Shown here one piece after another: positions 21,494-31,897 of a stretch of 64,000 bases of DNA. Positions within the stretch are counted from its first letter, which is position 1. Each line of letters begins with the position of its first letter. The notes beneath the pieces were generated by a model, which was given only the letters and a program-made list of their open reading frames with translations, made no database searches and was not told the DNA's origin. A program made the position numbers and the translations under genes. The DNA is from Bidens hawaiensis (taxonomy: Eukaryota; Streptophyta; Magnoliopsida; Asterales; Asteraceae), in contig JAIQDT010014641.1 in NCBI GenBank assembly GCA_021521415.1, positions 62,001 to 126,000 of the forward strand, written 5' to 3'.

Positions 21494-24400
21494 TTTTTTT
21501 TTATACTTTATTATTATTTAACACAAAACAAACTACATCTGGATAATGGGTAAGCGAGCAACAAGCTGCGCCGCTATCCCCTTTTGGATCGCAAAGCCTA
21601 TTCTACTAAATATAAATCCTTGCTTCCTCGGGCTCTGCGAGTCACTGTGGACCACCTTCTGCACCCATTCCAAGAAGCGAACCGCCTCGGGAACTAGAGA
21701 TCCAAATGTGTCAAAGGCAAATGGAATGAACACGTGTTGATTCTCCAAACACGCTGCCTCATGCTTAGCAACTTTCCTAGATTCCGCCCTCAAAACCGCC
21801 TGTCTCATAATGAAACCACTGTCTCTCAGCCCCACCAATGGTGACACCCCAGTGAGGTCAACACATGCATGCTTACCCCCTGCCCATCCAAACACAAGAA
21901 CGTTCGCAGGACGCAGTGTAGATCTTCCCTCTCTCGGATCAGTCAGAAACAGGTGCCTCTTTTTTGGCTGAGATCCTGGCATGCCTAAGCACATCCCATA
22001 GGACATCTCTAACCCAGTCGTGACGATACTTGAACCCCGGCAATTCCTTATAGTGGAGGGCATGCTCACCAAATTTATCCAAACATGCTTTTTTACAAAT
22101 GGGGCATGATTCATCTGGAGGGAAAATAGGAATCATGAGCCGGTATTTAAGGATGGCTCTATATTCAGCTGCCGACATACGTTGCCCAAGACCTTCAATG
22201 GGCACAACAGTCAAAAAATCTTGGGCATGAGCCGCACTGAGACAAGCAAAAACCGCCTTTTATCTCGGAGTCGTATCGAATCGCTCCTCCAAATCATGTA
22301 CGTGTTTACCATAAAGAGCACTCGCCAGGGTTTGTTGAGGTTTCTTGGGGGCGGTCTCCTTATCAGTAAAACCTCCTAGATAAAGGTCCGGAAGAGTTGC
22401 TCCAATATTACCAAGTGCAAGGGAGTAGTCAGTATCTACCCCCATAACCCCAGCGCTTCGCAAAATGTGGTCCTGCAATTTTCACGACTGGGCCTGGAAG
22501 CCACAAAGTCATATGCAGAGACATCCTCAGCCGAGAAAATTCCTAAGCCTCCGCAACGCATAGGGAAGGAAGCCAACCTCCACTGGAGGTCCCCAAAATA
22601 CGGTCCTCCACACACAACAATATCTTCAATTTCCCCCCGTATGCCCGCATCAAAGATAGCCACAGCCTCTTTGACATGTTCAGGTTAACAGGTTCGGAGC
22701 CCAAACACTAACTTAACAACCCCCATGCACAAACGCAACAAAAGGAGCTCACTTTGAGGGTCCCTAAGGTCCGGCAGGCGTTTCATAAGTTCAACCGCCC
22801 TCAAAGCTCTTTTATTTACCAAAGACCAAATAAACCCTGCATCCCGACTAACCGCTCCCCCCATGAGTTTAACTCCCCTCACAGGCCTGCTAATATCGCT
22901 AAGGATTATACCCGGTACATTCTTCGAGTCATTTCATGATGGCCAAAAAGTCTCTATTTTCTGAATATTAAGCCTAAGCCCCAGAGACACCCCCTCTGAG
23001 CGAATAATGCCCAACGCCCTAGCAACCTCCTCAGCCTTACCAATGATAGTGCCATAGTCTAAATACCAAGCATGGAAGGGCAAGGAACAGGTCCCTTGCA
23101 CACTAAGGATGAGCGGATGGAGGAGCAGCGCAAAAAGAAGAGGGCCAAGGGGGTCCCCATGCTGCACCCCAGTAAAAGCACCAACATGAGTATCCCCCAC
23201 ATATAACCTGGCGGGCTGAGCATATAAAAACTGGACCTATGGGAAGATGGATGGACACTTGTAGCTAACTTCTCTGAGAAGGGTCGTCCGGTCCACCTCA
23301 TTGAAGGCGTTAGAAAAATCAACAGTGAGCATAGCTAGGGACCCGTCAGAATGGAATGCGCTCAGAAACCTGTTAGCACTATGCAGTACCGCTTCCGCCC
23401 CATTAGGGATCCCAACCTCGAATTGAAAATCCCCCAGATAAGCAACCACCTCTTTCCCCATTTTACGCATAGCGACTTTCGACACCAATCTTCTCCAAAT
23501 GCCCCCAACCGCGATGGGTCTAATTCCATTGTCAGGCTTCAACAGGGGGGTCAACGATGCCGAAGTAATGAACTCCGCTAGAACTTTAGGACAAAGCCCC
23601 CCAAGCCACAAGTTGACAATATCAGTGATAGCCTTTAGGATCCCAGAGGCGGTTGGAGACACCTGGCCACAGAAAGCGTCTAAAATATGTTGGGCCCACA
23701 AACCATCCCTCCCACAAGATGTACCTTTCAGGAAGGTTTTAATACATTCCAACACACACTCATCGTCCACCTGCAAGGCTGGTTCCGATGGCACGGCGGA
23801 GAGCAAGGTCGAGGGTCCACCACTGGGTGTTTATCTATCAAGGCTCTCAATGTATCCCCCCCCCCCAGCAGGCGCGACCCTGGACGAACACAGGACTTTG
23901 ACTGTCGCTGTGTAATGGCCATCCGCTACCTTCTGGAGGCACTGCTTAATATTTCCCACTCCCTCTTCTTTAACTTGGTCATCCCACATCACAGGGAATT
24001 CAAGTAGGGGTAGCACCAACTCTTCTAAACCTGCCCCTTCTTTCCAAACAGCCAAAGCCCGCATAATGGATTTACATTGAAGCGATTTTCTGTTACCCGA
24101 CCTTCGTTCCTGCCTAGTAGCCGGTTTGACAACACGTAACGTGCAGCGAGGCAACAAAAAAAGTGTAACCCAAGCCTCAATAGACCCGGGGGCATCCACC
24201 ACTTTACGGAGCCCCCCTGACAACGCCTGGGCGAAAGCCATGCGGCACGCGGGCGGGATACTCTTGACAGTAGCAATAGGAAGGGCGAGGATGCGCTCAA
24301 GGAGAGCGACACCTACCACAATCGTCTCAGACGGACAACTCTAAAGTTCCACCTACGGATCTCGAGGTTGAGGGATCCCCACAATAAAATCAAAGTCGCC

Positions 24401-25187
24401 TCCTGCACGTGAGGTGCATTTAACCACTTCTTTTCCGTGTCGACAAGACCTATTCAAGGCACGCAGAGCCATGCACTCCCCACATAGCCAGTTATTAAGA
24501 AATCTCAAGGTTTCGACAATGTCATTGTAGAGTTCCAAGTCCGAAGCAAGAAGCTCCTTTAACTGATCTCTCCTTTCCTTTTCATTGAAATGATCCCGCT
24601 GGAAATGCATGAGTAACCTAGAGTACCCCTTGTATCCTGACATACCATCTTTGCAAAAATGAAAACTTTTAAAGGGGAAACGCCAAATCCTCGTGGCTGA
24701 GCTAGGACCAGGCTCCCCACCACAAGCCATCATAAATCACTTAAGAAATAAAAACCTTCTTTCAGAAACGAAAAAAAATAAAAATAAAATTGGTGTTAGC
24801 ATTTAATCAAACACCTGGCGTGCATTAATAGCAAAACCCCCAAGCTAATGCCATTCATAACAAATCACCCGGAAACTGAAGTACTAGAAAACCAAGTAAG
24901 CAAAAACCGAGGAGGGGCGATGACGGCGGCAGATTAGGGCGGAGCTGTGAGGCGGAGATAGAGGGATAAGGTGATGGATCTACGGAGTGGAGGGTGGAGG
25001 TCGGTTTGGGCTGTGAAGAGGTGACAAGGGTGGGCGGTGGAGGCTGGTGGTTGCGGGGTGAGGGTGGAGGGTGAGCTGTGAGGGTAGAGGCTGGTGGTTA
25101 CTTGGGCATGAATGTGTGAATGTGTTAATTTTACGACGCATGAATGTGTGAATGTGTGATGTTGAATCGTTTTTGTGTGCTCGTGGC
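21494..25187 (-). mobile_element. Non-LTR retroelement inserted in the LTR
   Basis: The insert interrupts the LTR at a point defined by the intact copy. On the minus strand it ends with an A-run (AAAAAAAA, complement of the T-run from 21494) as a poly(A) tail would. Imperfect repeats ATTAACATAA (21484-21493) and ATTAAGAAACC (25188-25198) can be a decayed target-site duplication. The 5' part (25187-24734) is GC-rich leader-like sequence, followed by the coding remnant from 24733. No LTRs. Confidence 0.7.
21533..24733 (-). pseudogene. Non-LTR RT with zinc fingers and R2-like endonuclease-like C-terminus
   Basis: The frame is almost continuous from ATG 24733 to 21533 but has several stops and shifts (near 24353, 23831, 23237, 22934, 22685 and the 22478-21939 segment). 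Order: a finger-like FHFCKDGMSGYKGYSRLLMH and CGECMALRALNRSCRHG (residues about 27-95); a linker with RRSGNRKSLQ; the RT domain with LTPLLKPDNGIRPIAVG, LTVDFSNAFNEVDR (motif A), GVQHGDPLGPLLFALLLHP (motif B) and WYLDYGTIIG (motif C, near 23060); a thumb region with LLLRLCMGVVKLVF; then CPICKKACLDKFGEHALHY and RHDWVRDVL, LRPANVLVFG, HACVDLTGV and FIPFAFDTFG. Motif C has Tyr where the second catalytic Asp belongs, so the copy is dead. The zinc-knuckle plus RPxD…D…K-type C-terminus resembles the restriction-like endonuclease of R2-class elements; that reading is inference. Confidence 0.7.
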
Positions 25188-26540
25188 TATTAAGAAACCA
25201 AAGTAAACTTACAAAGTAAAGACATACTACTCGTGGGGTGTAAGGGAAGAACTTAGGAACTCCCAGGAAGTGGTTTGAACCTCCTCGAGACTCTTGGAAC
25301 CTCCTTGGCACTCCTATGGAGTTTATTTATCTAATTATAGAGAAGAAATGTAAGAAATGGTGTGTCTTTGGCTGAAACTCGGCTGCTATTTATAGCTGAA
25401 AATCTGGAACACTTATGGGTCAAAATGTTTTTAACAGTTTCCTTATGACCCATAAGAGTAACTTTTTATCTTATCTTATCTCCAACTCCAGATTTTTAGG
25501 ATCATGGGTCGTAAGGTTGCTTTATGACCCATAAGTTTTATTTTTTAATGTTTTGATATTATCTATTCCGGATTTTCTGGATCTTGGTTGCACCAACGAC
25601 GACATTTATGATACAATAATGACTGATGGTTCTTTATGGGTCGTAAGGGTGTTTACAACCCATAAGTGTCAACTAATGCTGGAAATCTTTATGGGTCATA
25701 AGTTTCAGCTGGACTTTAGTCTTTAAATCTTTACAGCCCATAAGTTTTGCCAGTGTCTTGTTATCTTTTATCTTCAAATCTTGTCTTTGCTTTTGATCTT
25801 CATTTCTTCCGGCTTCGCTCTTTCTGTCGGTTGTTCATCAGTTTTCCTTCGGACCAAGTTGCTTCATTCCCATTATGGACCTTGTTACTTCATTCCCGGT
25901 TTTGTTCGGTTTCTGAATTGTGTCCTTTTGGTTATTATTTCTTGTTTATTTGGACCAATTCTTCATTCAAACCTACAAATCCTTGTTACAAATAATTTAG
26001 TATCAAACTCAATGGATTTGTTATGAAAAGTGTATAAAATCGGGGATAAATGATATAAATAATGTGTATAATTTTGCACACATCAGCCCCTGGATAATGG
26101 TGAACGGTGATGAACGACGATATTGAGAGGATTGGGGATACATGGTGGAGTGGTTGTGGCATTTAACGAGAGTGGGAGATGCTTTGGATAGGATGTTGTG
26201 GTTGCTGAAAAAAAAAAACATTTTGTGGCTCATGACGCGGTGGCAGAGAAGCCATGGAGGTGGGAAACAGTTTCAGGTCGTTAGAGGTGGCTGGCGATAG
26301 TGGTGTTTGGGTTATGGGTTTCTGATAAGAAGATTGTGACGATGGTGGTGTGAGTATAAAGACTAAAATACCCTCATATGCAATGTGCATGGAGTGATAT
26401 AACTAAAAAGATTAACCTAAGTTAGTGTAAAGGACCAAAATCGAGAAAAACATGCAAATAAAGGATAAAGAGTGAGCCATTTTTTAAAGGACCCAATCCA
26501 TAATTTAGGTAATTAAAAAGGAAAAAAATGTAATTTTCTC

Positions 26541-26865
26541 CATAAAGTAATGATTTTTTTTTTCATTCTCATTAGTAAAACAAATAGGACAATGGAATAA
26601 TAATGACCCATTTCATTATTTTGTTCATTCAATTCGCTTGTCTATTTCGTTATCACTCCACTACATTACCCAAAACCAAATAGACCATTATTGCTTTTTT
26701 TTCAACCTTTCAATAGTCATAAGAAATATTTATATAGAAAAAAGGTTTTTAAAGTGATTAAAAAAATTAAAAATAACAAATTCACTTTGTTTATGTTCTT
26801 ACAAATTAGAACATAGTGACAAAAAAGAACATGTAATGGTAATAAGAGGCTTGCTCAATGCATAA
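26541..26865. other. Spacer with a small MITE-like inverted repeat
   Basis: AGTAAAACAAATAGGAC (about 26573) and, on the other strand, AATGGTCTATTTGGTTTTGG (about 26690) suggest a 120-bp MITE. Nothing else recognised. Confidence 0.35.
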
Positions 26866-27189
26866 GACCAAGTGTAGTGGGGTGCTTTTCATCCCTAAGG
26901 CGCCTCTAAAGTGCCAGGAACACCATCCCCGGGGCACTTGGGGCGGGGGAGAGAGCTTTCCATAAAGCGTCGGTGTTGGTCTCCTCCTTGGTCAATACAG
27001 ACGTTTACAATGGCTAGAAATTTAAAAAAGAAAAAGAAAAGAAAACCATTTTATGTATTAACTTCATCCTCTATATATATCAAATATATCAAACTTTTTA
27101 AACACCACAACTCATTCTTTCATTCTCTATCAAAATCAAAAGAAAAAATCTTTCATTCTTTACCCACCATAAATCCATTCAACCCTTCC

Positions 27190-27480
27190 ATGTTCGATTA
27201 TGGACAATTTGCAACCAACTAACACCCGAACACCACCCAACCAAACACTACACAACCGACTCAACTGAACACCACCAAGTGAGTCAACCAACCCCCACCT
27301 TCCCGACTGATTTGAATTTCGACACTACCATGTTGTCATACATGCAATACTTAGGGATGCCCATCAACGTACCACTTGGTGTTTTTAACTCACCGACTTA
27401 TCTGAACTTCCTGATGGCACAAGACAAGATAGTGCCAGAGACGCAACTCGATCTGGTGTTACAAGACGAGCCGGAGACAT
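27190..27480 (+). pseudogene. Interrupted ORF in the PIF/Harbinger element
   Basis: A Pro/Gln/Thr-rich frame including FPTDLNFDTTMLSYMQYLGM is open up to the point where the LTR is inserted (27480). It has no reliable in-frame ATG; the frame from ATG 27190 stops after 11 codons. Its place next to the left end suggests the N-terminal part of the Myb/SANT-type accessory ORF of PIF elements, but no Myb motif is present, so this is a weak inference. Confidence 0.3.
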
Positions 27481-27814
27481 TGTAAGGCCCCGATCTACAT
27501 GGACATTGGATTTACTCATAAACACAGTTCTAAATATCAGAGTTAATTAAAATTTTTCGCAGAATAATAAACTTCAAATATATATTACAGAATCGTTCAA
27601 ATATTTTCAAATTAAACATCTTTTGTTTTTCAAATTAAAACATAAAGAATAACAACATCATAACATTTTCCTCAAGATGCCAATGTCTTCATTCCAATGC
27701 CATGTGTCCTTATTCAAGCGAGCTGCCTCAACTATTCACCTGTATGCATACAAAAACTCAGCTACGCTCAGTGAGTTCTAGTTAATCAGGCAACATACAT
27801 TACATTCACATTAT

Positions 27815-27817
<3 letters not shown>

Positions 27818-27845
<28 letters not shown>
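27818..27845. repeat. (TA)n microsatellite
   Basis: Uninterrupted TA run inside the LTR. Confidence 0.95.
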
Positions 27846-27849
<4 letters not shown>

Positions 27850-27960
27850 CCGAAGATACATATTCATACTTAGCCTATTACCTTTCTTTCATACACACAT
27901 ACATACATACATACTTTCATCCATACATATACATTTTAAAGAACATTTCGCCCTATAACA

Positions 27961-28276
27961 TTCGCAAATATTATTAGGGTCTATTCCCTACATTCGCAGA
28001 TATTATTAGGGTCTGTTCCCTACATTCGCAGATATTATTAGCGTATGTTCCCTACATTCGCAGATATTATTAGGGTTTGTTCTCTACATTCGCATATATT
28101 ATTAGGGTATGTACCCTGCATTCGCAGATATTATTAGGGTATGTTTCCTACATTCGCAGATATTATTAGCGTCTGTTCCCTACATTTGCAAATATTATTA
28201 GGGTCTGTTCCCTACATTCGCAGACATTATTAGGGTTTGTTCCCTACATTCGCAGATATTATTAGGGTTTGTTCCC
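27961..28276. repeat. Ten 32-bp tandem repeats
   Basis: The unit CATTCGCAGATATTATTAGG plus GTCTGTTCCCTA is repeated ten times with single-base variants. It is the same core as at 2747-2980, but with a CATTCG linker in place of the CT-rich linker. Confidence 0.95.
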
Positions 28277-28842
28277 TTTTTAAACATACATTCCATCCAT
28301 CCAAAAACCATACATACCTTTCCTTATGTAAACACACTTTCGTACATACTCATTTCATTACGTACTTTCATACATACTTATTTCATATTAGACATACTAC
28401 ACATTACTTTCCCTGACGATACGTGCAATATCCGAAGATCGTTCATGCACCGACAAGCATTCATTCATAACATATTATCACATCAATCATCATAGCATAC
28501 ACTTACCATTTAAGGTAAGTGTATTAACATTCACATTTAGTATGCACACAGCCCCAAAAACATAACAAGGAAGTGGGGCTAGAAACTCACCTGAGCTTGG
28601 TTCTTTTCGGAGTTAATGGTAACTCATTTCTTTAAATGGGCGCGGCTAACAGTATAACAATTACACATATCAGTTAACTACTTCTAACTTGTAACATCCC
28701 GTTTTCCGTTCGTTTAATAAAATAATAATATTAAATGGTTATGAGTTAAGAGTTGGGCTTGTGTTGGGGTAAGTAATATGGGTAATGGACTTGGGTTAAT
28801 AAGGAAAGGAGAAAGACCACGGGCTTAAGTCCATGACTCATG

Positions 28843-28850
28843 ATATATAA
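28843..28850 (+). promoter_or_regulatory. LTR TATA box
   Basis: ATATATAA lies 22 bp after GGGCTTAAG and about 153 bp inside the LTR; CCATACACCATCAAAAACAC downstream is shared with the sister LTRs and probably lies near the RNA start. Confidence 0.55.
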
Positions 28851-29279
28851 ACTTTAATTAACCCAAAATCCATTCATTTCCACTCATTCCATACACCATC
28901 AAAAACACACACTTGAGCTCTCTCTCATCTCTCTCCTTCTCTAACTGAAACCAAGAAGAAGAATCAATTCCCGACCCGAGTTAATGATAGTATGATATTG
29001 TATGGATCCAAACCCGCTAGATCTAGTCGCGAAACGACGAGTCGACACCCTAAACCGTTAAAGTCACGAGATCCTGATGGAATCAGGTATAAACCAATCA
29101 AAATATGAGCTTAGGGATCACCCTAGCTCAAATCTGAATCGAACGAGACGAAAAACTGTGAAAACAGTGGTGAAACAAGCGAGATCTTACTTTTCCGACG
29201 AGATCGCGTTTTTCCGGCAATAGCGGCGCCGGAACAGTAGGGAATGTCAGAGAATGTTCCCTGACATTCTGACCTAACC

Positions 29280-29640
29280 CTAATTTGTTAACAGAAGAAT
29301 AACAAATTAACATCAATTCATTATGGCCATTCGTTAAGAAGAAATAACGAATTAGCAGCAGTTCGTTATGATCATTCGTTAAGGCCAGTTCGTTATAAAG
29401 GCCAGTTCGTCATAGAGGCCAATTCGTTATAAAGACCAATTCGTTATGAGAGTCCATTTGCTATGAAGGTTCATTCGTTATAATGGTTCGTGCGTTATAG
29501 AGGTCCATTCGTTAATAGATAACGAATCAGTCCATTCACTATGAAAGAAAACATTCGTTATGAAGTAACGAATGAGTCCATTCGTTATGAAGCCCATTCA
29601 TTAAAGAGCAGAATAACGAGTTAAACTTTGAAAGAATGAC
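29280..29640. repeat. ATTCGTTA inverted-motif array
   Basis: Around twenty copies of (C/A)ATTCGTTA(T) and the complement TAACGAAT, spaced 10-25 bp apart, matching the arrays at 3561-3880 and 31005-31345. Confidence 0.85.
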
Positions 29641-29776
29641 AGAAAGGTCCCTGGACTTATAATAAAATGGATTAATTACAAAGAAGCCCTCGAACTTTAT
29701 GAATTAGCAAATAAAATAATAAATTAGAATTCTAATGAAAAATGTGTTAAGACAGTTAATGAAAATAAAATTTTTC

Positions 29777-29880
29777 CAAGCTCGACCCCAGCCAGGGTCT
29801 CTGCCCCTTGGACCGTGCTAGGGGTTGCCGCCCCTAGAACCCCGCTTCCATGGGCGCTGCTCCGGACCCCCGTTCGTTGA
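29777..29880. repeat. GC-rich hairpin module, LTR copy
   Basis: CAAGCTCGACCCCAGCCAGGG, then CTAGGGGTTGCCGCCCCTAG and GGGCGCTGCTCCGGACCCCC; same order of inverted repeats as the other copies. Confidence 0.85.
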
Positions 29881-30264
29881 GGGTTATAATTAAACTAGAA
29901 ACGCTATATGGGTAGTGATAGTTAATTTATACGTGTAATTGTTATACAGTTAGTCGCGCTCAGGTGAGTTTCTAGCCTCATTTCCTTGTTATGTTTTTGG
30001 GGCTGTGTGCATACTCAATGTAATTGTTAATACACTTACCTTAAATGGTAAGTGTATGCTATGATGATTGATGTGATAGTATGTATGAATATTATGAATG
30101 TATGTTTGCCAGTACGTGAACAATCTTCGGATATTGCATGTATCGCCAGGAAGGGAGTGTCTTATATAAGATGCATGAATGATCTATGAATGAGTAAGAA
30201 TATATATGAAAGTATATAATAGAATTTATGTATGAAGAAGTGTAGGAATGGTTGATTAGATAGA

Positions 30265-30375
30265 GAATGAGGGATCAGACCCTAATAATATCTGAGATAG
30301 AGAAGGAAGGGACCAGACCCTAATAATATCTGAGATAGAGAAGAAAGGGACAAGACCCTAAAAATATCTGAGATG
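30265..30375. repeat. Three units of the AGACCCTAATAAT repeat
   Basis: Units of 37-38 bp with CAGACCCTAATAATATCTGA separated by GATAGAGAAG; the complement of the 2747-2980 repeat. Confidence 0.9.
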
Positions 30376-30875
30376 GTAAAGATAGTTGTGTATGTATTAT
30401 GAATGTATGAAAGTATGAAAGAAAGAAAGAAAGTATGTATGTACGATTGAAAGAAATATGACAGGCTAAGTATGTAATATGTATCTACGGATACGTATAT
30501 ATAAATATGTGAATGTATTGTATGTTGCCTGATTAACTAGAACTCACTCAGAGTAGTTGACTTTTAGTATGCACGTAGGTGAGTAGGATGAGACAGCTGG
30601 GATGAAGGGGGACACATGGCAGATGAATAAAGAAGCTGGCATCTGAAGACTCAGTTGCTAAAGTTTAAACTAAAAGACATGTTTTAAGTTGTGTTTTAAA
30701 GACAAGTTATGAATGTTTTGTAATGAATGTTGAAGTTTTATTTATTCCGCGAAAGTTTTAATTAACTCTAATATTTAGAAATGTGTTTATGAGTAAATCC
30801 AACGCTAGAGTAGGGCACCGGGAGCGGGGCCTTACATAACTATATCATACTTCTAAGTTATGGTAACCCTAGTTA

Positions 30876-30971
30876 CGGGAGTCCGAGGGCAGCGCCCCTG
30901 GCAACGGGTTCTAGGGGCGGTAGCCCCTAGTAGGGTCCAAGGGGCAGAACCCCTGGCTGGGGTCGAGTTGG
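30876..30971. repeat. GC-rich hairpin module in the minus LTR
   Basis: GAGGGCAGCGCCCCTGG, CTAGGGGCGGTAGCCCCTAG and AAGGGGCAGAACCCCTGG follow one another, as at 3391-3500. Confidence 0.85.
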
Positions 30972-31004
30972 AATTCTTAAATTATTATTTTTTTTTCGCT
31001 AACT

Positions 31005-31345
31005 CGTTAGTTATAACGAACGGCCTTTGGTTAAGTCTCATTCTTGATGACGAATGGATTGATCTTAAACGAAATGAACAAGTAACAAATGAATTAGGCC
31101 ATTCGTGATTTCTTAAGAGGAATGAGAGGCTCATTCATTATGGAAACACGCAATGTATCTATTACGAATGGACTGATTCGTTGTTTAATTATAACGAAAG
31201 AATGGGTAACGAATGAATATATCATTCGTGACTTCTATAGGACGAATGGGAGGTTCATTCGTTACCAGGGCACGCGAATGCTTCTTATTCATTATGGCTG
31301 AGCAACGAATGACCAACCATTCTTTATCATAACGAATGAATATCA
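31005..31345. repeat. ATTCGTTA array in the minus LTR
   Basis: CATTCGTTA/TAACGAATG motifs recur in both orientations, interleaved with CATTCGTGA variants. Confidence 0.8.
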
Positions 31346-31887
31346 GTGTTATCCAATCCTTGAGCCAAATTGTCAAAGTCAAAATTGTCAAGAACACCAA
31401 ACAGTCAACAGCCACCAGATTTTCAATTAATCATCAGTTCACGATGAAACAACACAAATCTGGTATCAATGGACTCGTATTCCCAGCGCCAACAAACCCC
31501 AATCATCTAATCAGTCAAACATCGTGTCTAAATTTGTTCGATATATACATACGACTTAACATATGATTAATTAACCCACCATATGTTAACGAATTACAAT
31601 GAGAATCGTTGCGTTTGATTTGTTTTTACCGTTTATATATAGATGTAGGAATACTAATCGAGCCGAACAAGTTTTCGTTGTAGAACGCACCTATAAATGA
31701 ATCGGTTTACAAACGTAATCTAGTCTTGATGTCTGTTTTGGCTCGTTACTATGCTTTAACACTAACAAGTTCGGATTTTTACCTTCGGATCTTGGTTCGA
31801 GATATCGGAAGGTGTTTGTGTGTGTTTTTGAAGGTGTAGGCTATGGTGTAAAGATGGATAAAAATGGAAAGGATTAGGGTTTAAGGG

Positions 31888-31897
31888 GTATTTATGC
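31888..31897 (-). promoter_or_regulatory. LTR TATA box
   Basis: GCATAAATAC on the minus strand follows GGGCTTAAAAGA, in the same context as the box at 4441-4450. Confidence 0.5.

Larger units (their letters stand above)
12558..26085 (-). mobile_element. Athila-like Ty3/gypsy retrotransposon, defective
   Basis: Two LTRs (12558-14337 and 20625-26085, the latter interrupted) in the same orientation flank a minus-strand internal domain. The order is primer site, gag with a CCHC knuckle, aspartic protease, start of RT, end of integrase, a long 3' region with one ORF, polypurine tract, 3' LTR. The primer site TGGCGCCGTTGTCGGGG fits tRNA-Asp, as used by the Athila group. The 3' region ends CTTGAGGACAAGCAAATG…AAGTGTGGGATATT before TGATGTGTGC, also typical of that group. 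The interior is only 6.3 kb because most of pol is deleted. The flanks (CAATC left, GCCCC right) show no 5-bp duplication. Confidence 0.8.
20625..26085 (-). repeat. 5' LTR of the Athila-like element, interrupted
   Basis: The parts 20625-21493 and about 25198-26085 together are collinear with 12558-14337. The break falls in GCAATTAACATAACCAAAG of the intact copy. The TATA box is at 25395-25386 (minus) and the motif array at 25408-25745. Confidence 0.9.
9193..26540. mobile_element. Mutator-like element with nested insertions
   Basis: The left end (about 9193-9410, starting GATAGAAAATTAC) and right end (about 26335-26540, complement starting GAGAAAATTAC) are inverted copies of about 200 bp. Both carry TGGGTCCTTT, CACTCTTTATCCTTTATTT and GAGGGTATTTTAGTCTTT in the same order. 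CATAAAGT flanks both ends (9185-9192 and 26541-26548), an 8-9 bp duplication as made by Mutator-type elements. The two ends therefore belong to one element. Its own sequence is about 2.6 kb once the Athila-like element (12558-26085) and the MITE (10538-11746) are removed. No transposase is visible, so it is non-autonomous; the interior holds unassigned ORF scraps. Confidence 0.7.
28690..30836 (+). mobile_element. Solo LTR, TGTAACATCC family, duplication TAACT
   Basis: Begins TGTAACATCCCG (28690), ends GGGGCCTTACA (30836). TAACT stands on both sides (28685-28689 and 30837-30841), a perfect 5-bp duplication. The flanks join the two halves of the minus LTR of the same family. Inside, in order: TATA box (28843), ATTCGTTA array (29280-29640), hairpin module (29777-29880), CATAACAAGGAAATG-type segment, and three units of the AGACCCTAATAATATCTGAG repeat (30265-30375). 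No coding region. Confidence 0.95.

Noticed and set aside
23499..24007. Plus-strand ORFs in the non-LTR element
   Set aside because: They are antisense shadows of the RT coding sequence, which has the conserved motifs on the minus strand.
27961..28276. Regular 32-bp repeats resembling a CRISPR array
   Set aside because: The repeats are directly adjacent with no unique spacers, and lie in a plant LTR; it is a minisatellite.
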